Assembly: GCF_932526225.1 (NCBI RefSeq)
Contig: NC_064048.1
Span: 3,177,597 to 3,241,596 of the forward strand
From: Nematostella vectensis
Lineage: Eukaryota; Cnidaria; Anthozoa; Actiniaria; Edwardsiidae
Direction: 5' to 3'
DNA: 64,000 bases
The translations under genes were made by a program, and so were the position numbers. The stretch's first letter is position 1, and each line of letters opens with the position of its first letter. Shown here one piece after another: positions 23,606 to 36,560 of this stretch. The notes under the pieces are model-generated. The model was not told the origin of the DNA. It saw only the letters and a program-made list of their open reading frames with translations, and did no database searches.

Positions 23606-24199
23606 TTCTAACACCACGTCAGGAGAACATGCCGTTTTGCCGTTTGGGGTATTTTATTTAAAATTGGCGAAAATGGAGTGACATTAGCTCTATTTTAGCC
23701 GAAATCAAGGGATTTTTCTGTTGTACTATAAGTAACGAATTTGAAATTTACAATATTAGACAATTTCTGCAATCACAGCCTTTGTGTAGACGTACAGATA
23801 TTACACAATTTGAGCGTTGGATCCTTTTCAACATAATGGATTTCGTTACTTTTTCACATGTCCGTAACTTACTCCTTTGAGAGCCCTTCAGTTATTTCAA
23901 TTTCCTCTACTTTTACAAAAATTTGATATTCGACCCTTACCATTCATAACAAAATGGCCATACTCGATCCTTCAACAATTCAGTTCCTAAAGATACAGTA
24001 AAAATAAAACTAAAGCACGATTAAGTAAAGATACTCCCGCATTTCAAGGACACTAAACACATTTTGTGTTCCTAAGGCTTTTCTTGGCGGGAGTCCTAAA
24101 TTTTTAGGAGACTATGGATTTTTTTGGGCCTTTTTACATGTAAAAAGGAGCGAAACAACAATTGTCTATAAAAGAGTAAAAATACCCTTTAGTTCCAGG

Positions 24200-24490
24200 G
24201 AAGGTATAAATTTATAAAATCCCAAACAGTCCCGGAGTTCAAATAGGGATGTATAAATTTATACAGTCCCGGAGTTCAAATAGGAATGTATAAATTTATA
24301 CAGTCCCGGAGTTCAAAAAGGAATGCATAAATTTATACAGTCCCGGAGTTCAAAAAGGAATGTATAACTTTATACAGTCCCCGAGTTAAAAAAGGAATGT
24401 ATAAATTTATACAGTTCCCGAGTTCAAAAAGGAATGTATAAATTTATATAGTCCCGGAGTTCAAAAAGGAATGTATAGATTTATACATTC
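24200..24490. repeat. 37-bp minisatellite with palindromic core, array 1
   Basis: About 7.5 units with a 37-bp period, each containing the palindrome GTATAAATTTATAC and CAGTCCCGGAGTTC. The left breakpoint of the 12-kb tandem duplication lies inside this array. Confidence 0.92.
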
Positions 24491-24569
24491 CTATTTGAAC
24501 TCCTAAAATGAATCTAAATTCTGACAATAAATTTGAAAGCAAGACGCTATTTTGTTTTTTCTTCACATT

Positions 24570-24741
24570 TATTCAGTGGATAAGATTTTATCTGACCTCT
24601 ATCATCCGGATAACTTTAACCGCTGGATAACCTTTATTTGGGCTTTATGCAACCGAATCACGCAACTCGGATAACTTTTATCCGCTGGATAAGGATTTAA
24701 CCGGTGGATAAGACTTATCCAGGCTTTGTGCAACCGGCCCC
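24570..24741. repeat. MITE-like element with GGATAA motifs
   Basis: Inverted repeats of TTATCC/GGATAA motifs end in CAACCGGCCCC, resembling short GGGGCCGGTT-ended foldback elements. A second copy is at 37262-37432. Confidence 0.5.
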
Positions 24742-25132
24742 AGGAGGAGCATTCCTGCGAGGCAGAATTCATCATTTCTGAAAACACAGCCTGTAAGCCC
24801 CCGATAACTCTTCGGGTGTATTTTTCCATACTCGCGCTATCTTCGGGCCCAAAAATTAAAAAAAAATTCCGCTAACCTACGGTAGCTAGAGCTCCCATCA
24901 ACTTATCATGATCATTTCTTTTGTGAGATATGATACCAAAAAGTGATATTTTCCATAATATTTCTAGCTGAATTTATTTATACTTTTATCAGCGTTATGT
25001 CTGTCGGGCAAAGGCTTTAATTTGGTCGAGAAGCGTTATGACGTCGCGCATTGAGCTATGAACTTTAGCGCCATTACCGGAAAGACAGCAAATCATAATT
25101 TAGGGCTTCCCCCCCCCCGCCCCTCCACCCCC

Positions 25133-25163
<31 letters not shown>

Positions 25164-26014
25164 AATGATACTTTAAAAGAAAAGTTTTATTAACTTTCAC
25201 CAACAAACCAATAACAAGGTTTACATATACAGACATTTCACAAAGCTGGCAATAAAACACGCAGTTATTAAAATCTAAAATTTTGCAAAAATCAATGTTT
25301 ACACATAACATTCAAGGATTTACCAATCCAAACACTGCTTTCATTTTCTGAAGTTTGCTATAAAACTAACACACAGCCCTTGAAATCGATGATGCTAAGA
25401 TCAATGTTTACACACAACATTGCACGTTAGGGGCTTGCCGATGATAGCTGACTCGTCAAGTTCCGGTGACGTCATCAATTGACCATGGTTCATCTCATCT
25501 TGCATTTCGTACTCCTCATCCATTTCCGGTTTGATTTCATCGACATCCTGTTGCTCGTTTCCATAATTTTCAGGCTGATCTTGCTCATCCATTCGATTTA
25601 GGTAATCCATTTCCTTCTCATCATCAAAGGCATCTTGCTGATATTGTGCCGTGTCTAGCAAGACCTCGTCGCTCTGGGCTTTACTTTCTACAGACGTCAA
25701 GTTACACGTGACCTCGCATGATAAAGGTTTGCCTCCTAGGAGACCACTGAGGATTCCCTCCACGCTGGAGCCACCAACTGCAATATTAAATGCACCCCCG
25801 TCAACCTTGCTCATCTCGTTCTTGGCCTTTTCCGCCATCTGCGAGAATGAAGTTATTAAAAGTTATTGTAGGGATAGAATCGCTTCCCATCCTGTGTTTT
25901 TCCAATCTAGATTTTTAGTCGGCACCAAAGATATAAATACAATAAATTTGCTAGACGGGATATTACTTCATAAGTATGTAGGCAAGCTGGTTGTCAAAAT
26001 ATCAAATTTTTGCC

Positions 26015-26935
26015 AAATACAATCCGGGTCAAATAGACGCCAACGGCAATAGCTATAGAACCACCAAATACAATCCGGGTCAAATAGACGCCAACGGCAA
26101 TAGCTATAGAACCACCAAATACAATCCGGGTCAAATAGACGCCAACGGCAATAGCTATAGAACCACCAAATACAATCCGGGTCAAATAGACGCCAACGGC
26201 AATAGCTATAGAACCACCAAATACAATCCGGGTCAAATAGACGCCAACGGCAATAGCTATAGAACCACCAAATACAATCCGGGTCAAATAGACGCCAACG
26301 GCAATAGCTATAGAACCACCAAATACAATCCGGGTCAAATAGACGCCAACGGCAATAGCTATAGAACCACCAAATACAATCCGGGTCAAATAGACGCCAA
26401 CGGCAATAGCTATAGAACCACCAAATACAATCCGGGTCAAATAGACGCCAACGGCAATAGTTATAGAACCACCAAATACAATCCGGGTCAAATAGACGCC
26501 AACGGCAATAACTATAGAACCACCAAATACCACCCGGGTCAAATAGACGCCAACGGCAATAACTATAGAACCACCAAATACAATCCGGGTCAAATAGACG
26601 CCAACGGCAATAGCTATAGAACCACCAAATACAATCCGGGTCAAATAGACGCCAACGGCAATAGCTATAGAACCACCAAATACAATCCGGGTCAAATAGA
26701 CGCCAACGGCAATAGCTATAGAACCACCAAATACCACCCGGGTCAAATAGACGCCAACGGCAATAACTATAGAACCACCAAATACAATCCGGGTCAAATA
26801 GACGCCAACGGCAATAGCTATAGAACCACCAAATACAATCCGGGTCAAATAGACGCCAACGGCAATAACTATAGAACCACCAAATACAATCCGGGTCAAA
26901 TAGACGCCAACGGCAATAGCTATAGAACCACCAAA
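26015..26935. repeat. 51-bp tandem repeat, 18 units, in last intron of copy 1
   Basis: Eighteen near-identical 51-bp units (AATCCGGGTCAAATAGACGC core). Variants are AAT to CAC in units 11 and 15, and AGC to AAC in several units. Because 51 is divisible by three, both strands stay open: the plus strand reads a 17-residue KYNPGQIDANGNSYRTT repeat and the minus (sense) strand a hydrophobic VFGGSIAIAVGVYLTRI repeat. A pyrimidine-rich acceptor-like site (CTCTTTTTTTAG on minus) lies just upstream of the minus-strand frame. Confidence 0.97.
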
Positions 26936-29900
26936 TACCACCGACAGCAATAATTGCGACAGCATCCTAAAAAAAGAGCATCAAAAAGAGAATCCAATAA
27001 CCAACATCTAATTTAACAGAATCCAACAGCTGCTACAATAATCACACCGCTAAAAGTTTTCGGTTGAGGGCGGGTATTCGTACCAAAGCACCTGGGGTGG
27101 GTGGTGGTGGGGGGGGGGGGGGGTGGGTGTTAGGTGGATAGATAATCTGGAAGGGAGGAAAATGTTGAACATAAATGATGGCGTGGAATGGCAAGAATGG
27201 GGATGACAAAAACGAGTATATAGAGTTACAAAATGGAAAGGTGGGATATTTCTTAGAGCTCTTCGAAATGTAAAGCAACCTTACGTGTATTCTAGCACAA
27301 GGTTTATCATCAGGAGGTAAGACCAGCTACTAGAGTATGAGAGGCATCAAGCATAAGAAATTTATAAAGCATGTAGGAATAAAGGAAAGAAGCAGCATGT
27401 GGTGGAAGGTAAGTTTCTGGGATTGAGTTCCAAAACATTTCTTTCAAATTTTATGATAGAAGGGTACGGCAGGGTATGGAAATTTTCTTCCTGGATCCGC
27501 CACTATACTGTATATAGCTATATATCATTAGCAAGGCACAAGGTTTAACTAATACGTAATTAGCAATGTAAAAGGTAAAAGGTCCCCTTAATCATTAACA
27601 ATCCCGAGGGTGAAAGAAATGTAATTTCGAACATCAAAATAAATTTCATTGGCGAAATATAGAGTATACTTCACTTCTGGTGACGTCATTAGGAGATGGG
27701 GGTGCACATTGGCCAATCCCTAAACCCCCCTCTAAGCCTCCGCTTGCTATCGCAAGAGTCAGTTGGCGCCTTTTTATCAAACCAACTTGAACCCGGGTGA
27801 GCTCTTTACATTTCACTTTTTAAACTTATTTAATTTTATTGGGTTATTAACTACCTTAAGACCATAAAGGATTCTTTTCCCACATATTATTAACAAGGCC
27901 TAAGGTAAAAGATAAGGTACCTTTGCCCATAAATCAGCAACACTAATAAGCTCTGTCTTCCAGTAAGTCGTCAAGTCCTTATTGAGGCTGTCCAAGTATC
28001 TTGTACACGTGTGACGAGCATCCTCCTCGGCGAAATATCTCAAGGCGCTATCGCTATCACTAACAGGAGCCATGCGATCGGGATAGCGTTCCAAAACCTA
28101 AGGGGAAAGTAACAACGTTATGAAACGCTCAAAAGAGGGCATATCAAGAGATATGTCCACTGACTGCCTCCTTACTAAAGAACTTTGTTTTCAGAGAAAC
28201 AAATGAAATTATAAGAACTCGGATATAAATACTCTGTTGGAATACTACCAAGGATGAACATTTCTTTTCTTGATATGGATCTGTTTGGAATCTCGCAGTA
28301 ACATAAAATCTCACCTTTCCGTCCACCCGCATGTGGTACTTATACTTGCACGTGTTGATGGGCGCGTGTTCGTCTCCTTTAGCGCAGTTGGGCTTGACCG
28401 AGATCTGGTTCTCAGTGTTCTTTCCTTTAACCAACCAAAACTTCCCCTCAAGCAGTCTGTAGATATCCTTATCCATAATGTACTCGTCTTTCGGCCGACT
28501 GCCATAGTAATGCTTCCCTACCTAGGTACAAATGTGTAGATGGTTGTTTTTTAGTTTTTGAAGTGGATACTTTCGCAGGTCGTCGGATAGGATCATTTCA
28601 AAGGTGACAAAAGTGTAAATTGGCTCAGTTATAGCGGATATAGCTCACACGATGTACGCACATAACGATTATAATTGAAAATCCAAATCTTCAGAAGTCA
28701 AAATACAAAATCATTATCATTAAGGACTGGGACTATCATAGCACCCGTAATTTAAACAATATTTTTTAGCACGAATGAGAATTAAAGTAATATATCTTTA
28801 AGGGGCAGCGTCCTGGTACTGCGCATGTCTGGCGTCAGTGTTTATTGTAGGCTTTTTAATCGTCTACAAACAGTTGAACTTTAAGCTGCCAATGCCTTGT
28901 TAAAATAATATGCAATATTTTATTAAAATCTATGTTTATTGACAGTTAATGGTCATTTCCTTTGGATTTAAGTCTCCCACATGTGCCAAAGGCTTATAAG
29001 TCGATATTAGAATTTGACTGAAATTCATTGTGTCCGGGCCGGAGAGCTATTGCAAAGTTCTTACCATGACACTGCCCCCTTAAGGGGTCTTGACCATATA
29101 TTTTACGAAGGTTAGGCCGATATTGACATTTAATCAATCTGGATACCGCACTTTTACTAGCCTTTAATATGTTAACTTTTAAAATTAAAAACCTATTTCA
29201 AAACATAATAAGCCAAAAATTCAAAATAGTACCCGTTAAATAAGAACCTGATCAGGCAAACCTAGAAAATCCTAGGTTTTTATAAATAAGTACTGTACTA
29301 AGAACGGCCCCTTACTTGTAATAGTTTGGTGTCGTATGTTCGCATCCCCTCTGCCCTTCCCCGCCCCTTCGCCTGTTCTGTCCCTTACCTGCTCATAGTA
29401 GATCCGTTCGTAAGCCCATCTCGCGTACTTGCTGTAAAGTATTCCTCGTTTATTCAGCGTGCTCATGTATAGCTTTAGACGGTCATTTTTCTCCTGTAGA
29501 GAGATAGCAGAATTAAGATAAGGGCCCGGTCGCACTAGCAAGATGTTCAGGAGATGTCAGGGACATTTAGGTGGACAACTTTGTCCCGTGACATCTACTC
29601 ACTATCAGACATTCTTAAATTAAGGTCGCACTGGTTGCAACATCCGTGGATCACGAGCCCTAAAAATAACATCGTATGTCATTCATCTGCGTTTCCTTCG
29701 CGCGCGGGAGATCCGAAGAGCAACTACTCTCTGCATGCTGCACGTCTGCATATTAAGTCATGAATAGAACAAATCTGCTGCTTGTCGTTTGGATGTACCT
29801 ATACATCGTGCTGCGTTAGTCGGATGCATAGCTGTTACTGTTACTCAGTTAATTGCAAATGTAGTTGTCTATTATGCACCGAAGGCGAAGACGTATATGT

Positions 29901-30929
29901 TTGGCTTAGACTTTACCACAAACACATTTGTTAAAAGTTATTACGTATTTGCAGACTTTACCACAAACACATCTGTTGAACGTTATTACGCATTTAAACT
30001 TCTTTACTGCAATTTTTCATAATTGCAAGCAACTTCTCATTATAGGGAATTTCTAAAATTTTTACGGGGTAAACACCAGTTCATCGACCCATTGTCCCTA
30101 ATAACTTAGAGGCGAGGGTCCATCGCGTCTACAGCCCCCCACTTGCTCCTCCTCTAAAAGTCATATAACCCTGGGTCCCTCAGCCCACCCCAAAGGATCG
30201 TTATATATATATTGGTATCGTGGCCCTCTTCCCGTGTCCCCACCCCAAGCGTCACTACCTTGGTATCAGGATCGCTCTTGTACGAGTTGATCAGCAGTTG
30301 AAGAGCAAAAAGATGCAGACTGGCGAAGTCTCTGAACGGAATCAATGCGGCCTCCAGCCTTTTGATATCATTCATCGACATCTCCTTTGAATTGTTGTTG
30401 AACTGGTTTTTCAATTTCTCAAATTTGGGCTACGCCGCGTCAATGTCCCTGACAGAGTTTAGCTGACATCTTCGTACTGAGGGTTCAGTGGTCTCGTGTA
30501 CACAGTTTTCAAGATAACGCTGGAACACACAATATCAAAGTCATTGATATTAGCTAATGCGACGGTAACCTTGGCATTTTAGGAAATAAGCAAATAAGGA
30601 TACGATATTGACATCAACTATATAACAATCTCCTTCCGATTTCAATATTTTTATAGTCGCTTTCTATGCTAAGGAAGCCCTACTGTAAACCATGAAACAT
30701 TGAATCGGAGAGCAAAGTTGATATAGTCCTGAGCAGTGGTACGTTGGATGCTTAGAACGTATAGATAGTTATTTGTTCACCGACATTTCGGCAATACTGC
30801 CTTGTATGTAAACATTCTACACATTCTATAGCGATTCACTTGAAAGTCAAATAAACGAAGCGTCCCAAGTTTTAAAAGATAATTGGTCTCTATCCTCAGG
30901 GGCGGCCGAGTGGTCCCATAAGTGTGTAT

Positions 30930-31190
30930 GTGTGGGGAGGGAAGTTGGGGGGAGGGGTGGGTAGTGGTTTCAGGGGGAGGGGTGGTTGGTGGTTTCAAAT
31001 TCTTAAGCGCTATTTATAAGAATGAGGGAAATACAAGTTTTTATGCACGGGATTTTAAACTTTTCAACAAATATGTTTTTGGTTGCATATGTACCGCTTG
31101 AAACCCATTGGTTAAAAAAAAACGTTCATATAAAGAAACATCCGCTTGCAAAAGGGGGGGACTGGCGACCACCCTGCCCCGCCTCTTCCG
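30930..31190. repeat. Dispersed repeat of about 260 bp, copy 1
   Basis: Shared with 42967-43240 (through the duplication) and, diverged, with 57650-57930. Common blocks are GGGGTGGTTGGTGGTTTC, TTCTTAAGCGCTATTTATAA and GGGATTTTAAACT. Not coding. Confidence 0.7.
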
Positions 31191-34100
31191 CCGCCCCTAA
31201 TCTTGTGATCTTTTCAAGGGTCGTAATTCGGGGTATTTTGAAAGTTGTGTACTGTTTTGCTCTATCTTTTTTCATTGCTTTGATGAAATAGGGATGGGGG
31301 AAAGGGAAAATAATTCAATAAGTTGTTATGATGAATTATATTTTATGACTCCAACCTGAAGAGACGCAAACTCGTTCTTGACAGTTCGTTGTTCCAGCTG
31401 GATAATCTTTCCGTCCACGTAACCCTCCATCCCTTTCAGTCGATTGTTCATGTCTTCTGTCAGCTTCTCGAAAGCTTTGTCAACCTTTAAAACACATCAT
31501 ATTAAGACCCCGAGACTTGCTTATGACGGTTGATCTGAGTACAACTCTGATGAGTGGGCAAGCACGAAACAGGCTTGGGGGGCTTGTAGGGATGAAACAG
31601 TAGTTTGCGTGTTTTTTTTTTTATATACAAGATATATATCTATTATGTATGAGGTGCAGATAGCCCTAAATGGTAATATCCATGCATATTTCACACAGAC
31701 AAAGCAATAGAAAGAAGCGCTTATTTTTGTAGGAAAGATTGACCTCACCAAAGATCTAAATGGATTTAGTCTACTTTTTAAATGTTTATCTGATTTGATT
31801 TGAATTTCGCTGCAGTAAAGGATTTTTGGTTGTAGTTTCTGGAATCATTTGCTTATTAGGGACCAGCTATCCAATGTGTCAATATTGACAAAAATTGAAA
31901 AAATTATTATATCTTCGATGAGCCCCCATTTTCGAGGCCGAAAAAAAGGAGGGACACACTTGAACTTGCTGTTCCTTGGTAAACCATGCGACATTCTACC
32001 ATAACATGAATATTTTTCATTTTGTGAACTTACTATAGGCGAGACTGTCGCTAATGTACGATAGTTTGAACGGGGCTTACTCACGAGGAAGGGTGAATGA
32101 GGAATAACTAAAAGGCGTTGTGTGTTTGTGTGTGCGTGTGTGGCGAAATATGATTGTTCTTACCCTTTTTAAGATTTCGTTGGGTGTCGGCTTCGAAAAT
32201 GAAGAGATAATATTGAAAGCTACAGCAAATACCCCAAAACCAGCACTGAGAACCTTGCCGACTTTGGCGGTGGCTTCGACTAGCGTGGCAACCTGAGAAA
32301 GAGCCCTCCCCGCGCCAGCAGTCTTGCCAATTATACCGGAAACGAACCCCAGAGTGTTGGTGAAACCTGCAACCGGAAGAGCCAAAAATACAAATGTACC
32401 ATAACCTATTCTGTACTTACTCGTGGCGGAAGTGTAAGTGTGCCCTCTTACCTCTTTGGGCCACTAAAATCACCCAACCCCTGAGGGGAATCCTATACTG
32501 GCCTCGGGGAAGAAATGTGGAATTACCAAAGAACTCTAAATTCTGGTAATCGGGGTGAAACTTTTAGTTTAGAATTTTGAAAATAGAATCATTACAAAAA
32601 TGTTACCTTTGCATACAGGCGATTGGATTGGTTTAATGTTTGGGATTCCTCCGCCAGGTTTGTAGCCTTCATACTTGCAAGTTCCCGTATCATCACGACG
32701 GACGTCGAACTTTCGGCCAGCAGTCTCACGCGTTAGAGAAGACAGCATGATGAGGGCTAGTGCTAGCACTCCGAGGCGGATCGGAGAGAAACGCATTGTA
32801 TCACAACCTGGGTATACTAAAAATGAAAAAGATAAACCGTATAATCATTGATTACTTGAAAGGAGTTCTTATAGGCCCTGAATTCGACTTGTGAACAAAT
32901 ATAGGCTTATTTAAAAGCTCGTGTTCCTCGGTTCCAGCATGGCAATATGATTTTTAAGCGCTTATGTAAATACTATTTTTTTTTACTTGTTTTACCTTTG
33001 TAAAGTACGCCAAAACACAAGGATTAATGAATATGCGTACAAGGACACAAATCGCCAACGAATTATTTAAAACTTTGCATTTTTATTCACGTGCTTTTGT
33101 CTTTATAGTTATCATTTTTTTATCATTTTTTTCGCCTTTATACCCCGAGTTCTACAGCCCTAAAAAATGGGTTTTATACAGCGAGAGAAGAGAGTAGAGC
33201 TCTATCGAACAATTTTAGTGATCTTACACGGCACGAATAATAGCATTTGTAGGAGTCTGCATCAAAACTGTGGAGGTTTTAAGAAAGAAAAGTGCGTTTA
33301 TCGATACAGAAAGCATCGATATTTCGTTTAATGCATATATGATATATTCTCCTGTACTATACGCTCGACTACACAAGTACGTGACAGGGTCAAAAATCAA
33401 ACAAAGATGTTCGGCCTTCAAAGTTCGCCGCGTTTTATAACAATTCTCGATTAACTTTTGTTTGAGCGACTCGTCTCTTCAGTCAATCAAATAAAAAAAA
33501 ATGGTGAATCAAAATGTATTAAAATGATAGTCAATTCATTTCCCCCGACTTATATCCGTTTTGATTGAACGGGTTTTGTTAATGAGGATCCCCTGGGAAT
33601 CTTCGGAAAGAAAGAACCTAGTAATCTCCATTATCACTGATGCTCCCGAACTAATGTGGCTTTCAACGCGAACCGTTGATAATGCTTCCAATATTTCAGT
33701 TTTACTTACTGTCGAATCCGTTGTATCGCACGCGCGTTTTCAAAACACGATTTGTTTTGGTTTTTTGTTCCGTCAGTAAAACCATTCTGAGCCAATCAGA
33801 GTCTCGCTTTGTGCACTTCTTTGGCTATCGTCTGGACGAAAATCAGACAGTGTCGCGACAGAAAGCCGGGCAACTGCACTAGGCGAGAGATGGCATAAAT
33901 CTGATTGGCTTAGAATAATTTGACTGGCAGAACAAAAAATCCCAAAAGACAAAAACAAAGCGATGTTTTGAAAATGCGGCGTCGCGATACAACGGATTCG
34001 ACAGTAAGAAAAAAACAAACATCAAAACAAAAACAAATTTTTAAAATGTTATTGTTACTTACACATTTTTATGCAAAAGTATCCCAAGCTCAATGTGTGA

Positions 34101-34654
34101 TCACGCTACGTTGTGACTTAGTTTGTTGTAAAAATATAAAGTTTAAAATAAGCCGTTCATTCAACAGTGAAATAAAATCTTATAAATCTCAATAATATTC
34201 GTACTTGAAATTCTAATATATTTGGGCGAGTAGTTTTCGAGCTACGCTGTTGACTTTCACAAACTCAACGGTCCCGCCCGTGTGTCGACGTGTGCTTTGC
34301 AGCTAAAAAGATTATCAGAACTATACTTTTTAAGATAGGAAGGCTAGCTACACAATGCGAATGAAATTGCATACCCACCAGAAGAATAGAGGAGAGAGGC
34401 TAAAGGTTTTCCTAACAACATCTCGCTAGAGGCCAGGAGAGAGATGTGGAGAATGGCCCGAAAAAATTACTTGCCTTTTTGCCTTGATCGGTTCGCTTAA
34501 TTGTGTACCAACTCATAGAATTTGAAACTTAGTCTAACTGGGCCTAACTTGGAACCTCTAAAACTCCAAGTACCATTTAAGGTTATTTGTTGGTTTGAAA
34601 ATAGAAATGTTTAGCGCTGGCTTCACTGACTTACCTGTTCGGAGCTCTTTGCCT

Positions 34655-35412
34655 TAGTGCCTTGAAGGTAATCGAGTAGCTTCCCACTGCGAGACTTAAG
34701 TACTAGATTAACAATGCCTCACTCGGCAAACAACCTACAAAGAATATTCTCTGGGGTACTCTATTGAGTGTACCTCAATGAATTTTCCCCTGGGTTTCAG
34801 GCGTAATGTATTTTATGAAAATAAGCTAGTGGATGATCGGGTAAAACCACTGGTTGTGTAGTAACTTTTCTAAAATCCTTTCACCCAGGCTTAGGAGATT
34901 CAGTTTATACGTCCACAACAAGTCCACAACGTTTCTTCATAATTTCGTGCAAAACCGCGAGTGTGTAATTTAATGATGTTTGAATGCTTATTCAATTTTT
35001 TGCTTGAGAAGTTCACCCATCCGTGACTGTGAGCTTTTTATCTATGACTGCAATCCCCCAAAAGCTAATCCCTCCTTGAATGTATTATAAAGGTGGTGAC
35101 AAAAATGTCAGACAAATTCCTTACTTATAATTGAATAAAAATGTTATAGTATAACGCCTAGAATTCCGCCAACCGACTTCACACATAGCTACCGCCTTTA
35201 TGCTGGTGTGCTATATAAATACCAGGTAAAGTCCTCTCCGTGTGTCATTTCTATTGGCTTAAGAGTGGAATGCACATTAAGCTTTTGAACTAGATAGGCT
35301 CTAAAATCTTTGTTCTAAATTCAACGAAAACCACTCTATCGTATAAACAGATCCTTTTCACTTTCTCTTACTATTGTTTTTTTTATCATCATGTGAGATT
35401 AACATGTCTCCC
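34655..35412 (-). repeat. Dispersed repeat, copy in duplication unit 1
   Basis: Reverse-orientation relative of 5135-6090. It lies upstream (5') of the secreted protein gene. A donor-like GAACAG/GTAAGTC on the minus strand at about 34634 could belong to an untranslated first exon, which I cannot confirm. Confidence 0.65.
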
Positions 35413-35589
35413 TATTGAGCTCGCGGTTGGCATTGGCTAGTAATGGGACTCCGCTTCGACGACTTCTTGTTTTGACGGCCATTCAACTTTGTTTAACAAG
35501 TAATTTAAGACTTTTACTACTGCTGTAATGCCTTTTTTGAAGGACTTCACCGGTTTTTTTTTACATGTTATTCCAAATGGCAAGGTTTT

Positions 35590-36178
35590 CTTTAGGGACG
35601 TGTCATCATTACCCGGGAAGGGGGGCTGGAGGGGAGGGGGGGGGGGTGGGGGAAGACGGCTCTGATTTTTTTCAAAAATATGAGAAAAAACTAAGCCCCT
35701 TAGATGTAACTACCTCCAAGCGTAGTTTTGGTTTCCGTGTTAGGTCCGGTTACTTAGTAAGACACACGAGTCAACATTAGCTGATCAGCCACACACACAC
35801 AAGTCGTAAGTAATGTATTATTATCTCACATTTTCATGTAATTGCTTACATAAGTTGACTTACTTTCTATACTTAAACGTTTGTATTGTAGTTTGACGGT
35901 TTCCTAGAGGATTCCTAGAAACCAGAGCCGCTTCAATATACTCTCCAACTCTTGAATCCCCTCGTAAGATCTGTGCTATATATCCTCCGAGGTGGTTCCT
36001 ATTTAAGGTAATTCCCTTGAAATAGTTCTACAACCCAGATTTTTTTTTAAACTTGGCATAAACAATATTGAAGTTAAGGGCTTTCAAAAAATGTAATAAA
36101 AAAATGGGGGTAACCGACCTCGTTTTTCTGTCAAAGCGATTTTAAGTAAAAAAAACGTGCGCCTTTTGCTCTGTTTTC
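35590..36178. other. Intergenic stretch with poly-G tract
   Basis: A G-rich tract at about 35620-35655 and no supported gene. Confidence 0.4.
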
Positions 36179-36229
36179 TTGTACAACTATGGCGCGCGCG
36201 CACTTAATACCGGAAAATCCTTCCCACCT

Positions 36230-36560
36230 CCTCCACCCTCCCCTCCCACAAAGACTAAATTGGTCACTGTGTTCCCCCTTGTTTCCCACGGACTCGTATT
36301 CGTAACATTCTCCTATGTCAGGCGTTCAGTAGCTTGTTATGAGCGTCCGTATAGGTCATGTGTACTTTTGTCACCCACACTCCCCTCCCTACAAAGACTA
36401 AATTGATGAGTGTGTTCCCTCTTGTCTCCCACAGACTCGTATTCGTAACATTCTCCTATGTCAGGCGTTCAGTAGCTTGTTATGAGCGTCCGTATAGGTA
36501 ATTTTGACGAACGTCCCTATATGTCACGCGTCCCTATATGTAACGTCCCTATATGTCAGG
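36230..36560. repeat. Local direct repeats, about 150 bp twice plus short GTCCCTATATGT repeats
   Basis: A block with ACTCGTATTCGTAACATTC and GTAGCTTGTTATGAGCGTCC occurs twice in a row. Three copies of a GTCCCTATATGT motif follow. Duplicated at 48350-48690. Confidence 0.75.

Larger units (their letters stand above)
25401..32796 (-). pseudogene. Secreted helical pore-former-like protein, copy 1, with nonsense codon
   Basis: Eight minus-strand exons: 32796-32607, 32366-32164, 31484-31356, 30519-30259, 29493-29389, 28521-28315, 28097-27921 and 25838-25401. All join in frame with GT-AG borders (1710 nt). Exon 1 encodes a signal peptide (residues 1-27) and a short Cys-containing stretch. Exon 2 is a hydrophobic and amphipathic helical segment ending in SSFSKPTPNEILKRV. 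Exons 3-5 are helical and charged, and exons 6-7 carry further cysteines. Exon 8 is acidic, with GKPL-C-x3-C near each end. The order (signal, hydrophobic helix, PTPxEIL, coiled helices) resembles the jellyfish-toxin and delta-endotoxin N-like pore-forming families, but this is pattern recognition only. A TAG at 30430-30432 interrupts exon 4, where copy 2 has TGG. Polyadenylation signal AATAAA at 25191-25186 on the minus strand. Confidence 0.65.

Noticed and set aside
25991-26953. Plus-strand 17-residue peptide repeat resembling a neuropeptide precursor
   Set aside because: No signal peptide and no dibasic cleavage sites; repeat length divisible by three keeps every strand open; unit number varies 18 versus 3 between duplicates.
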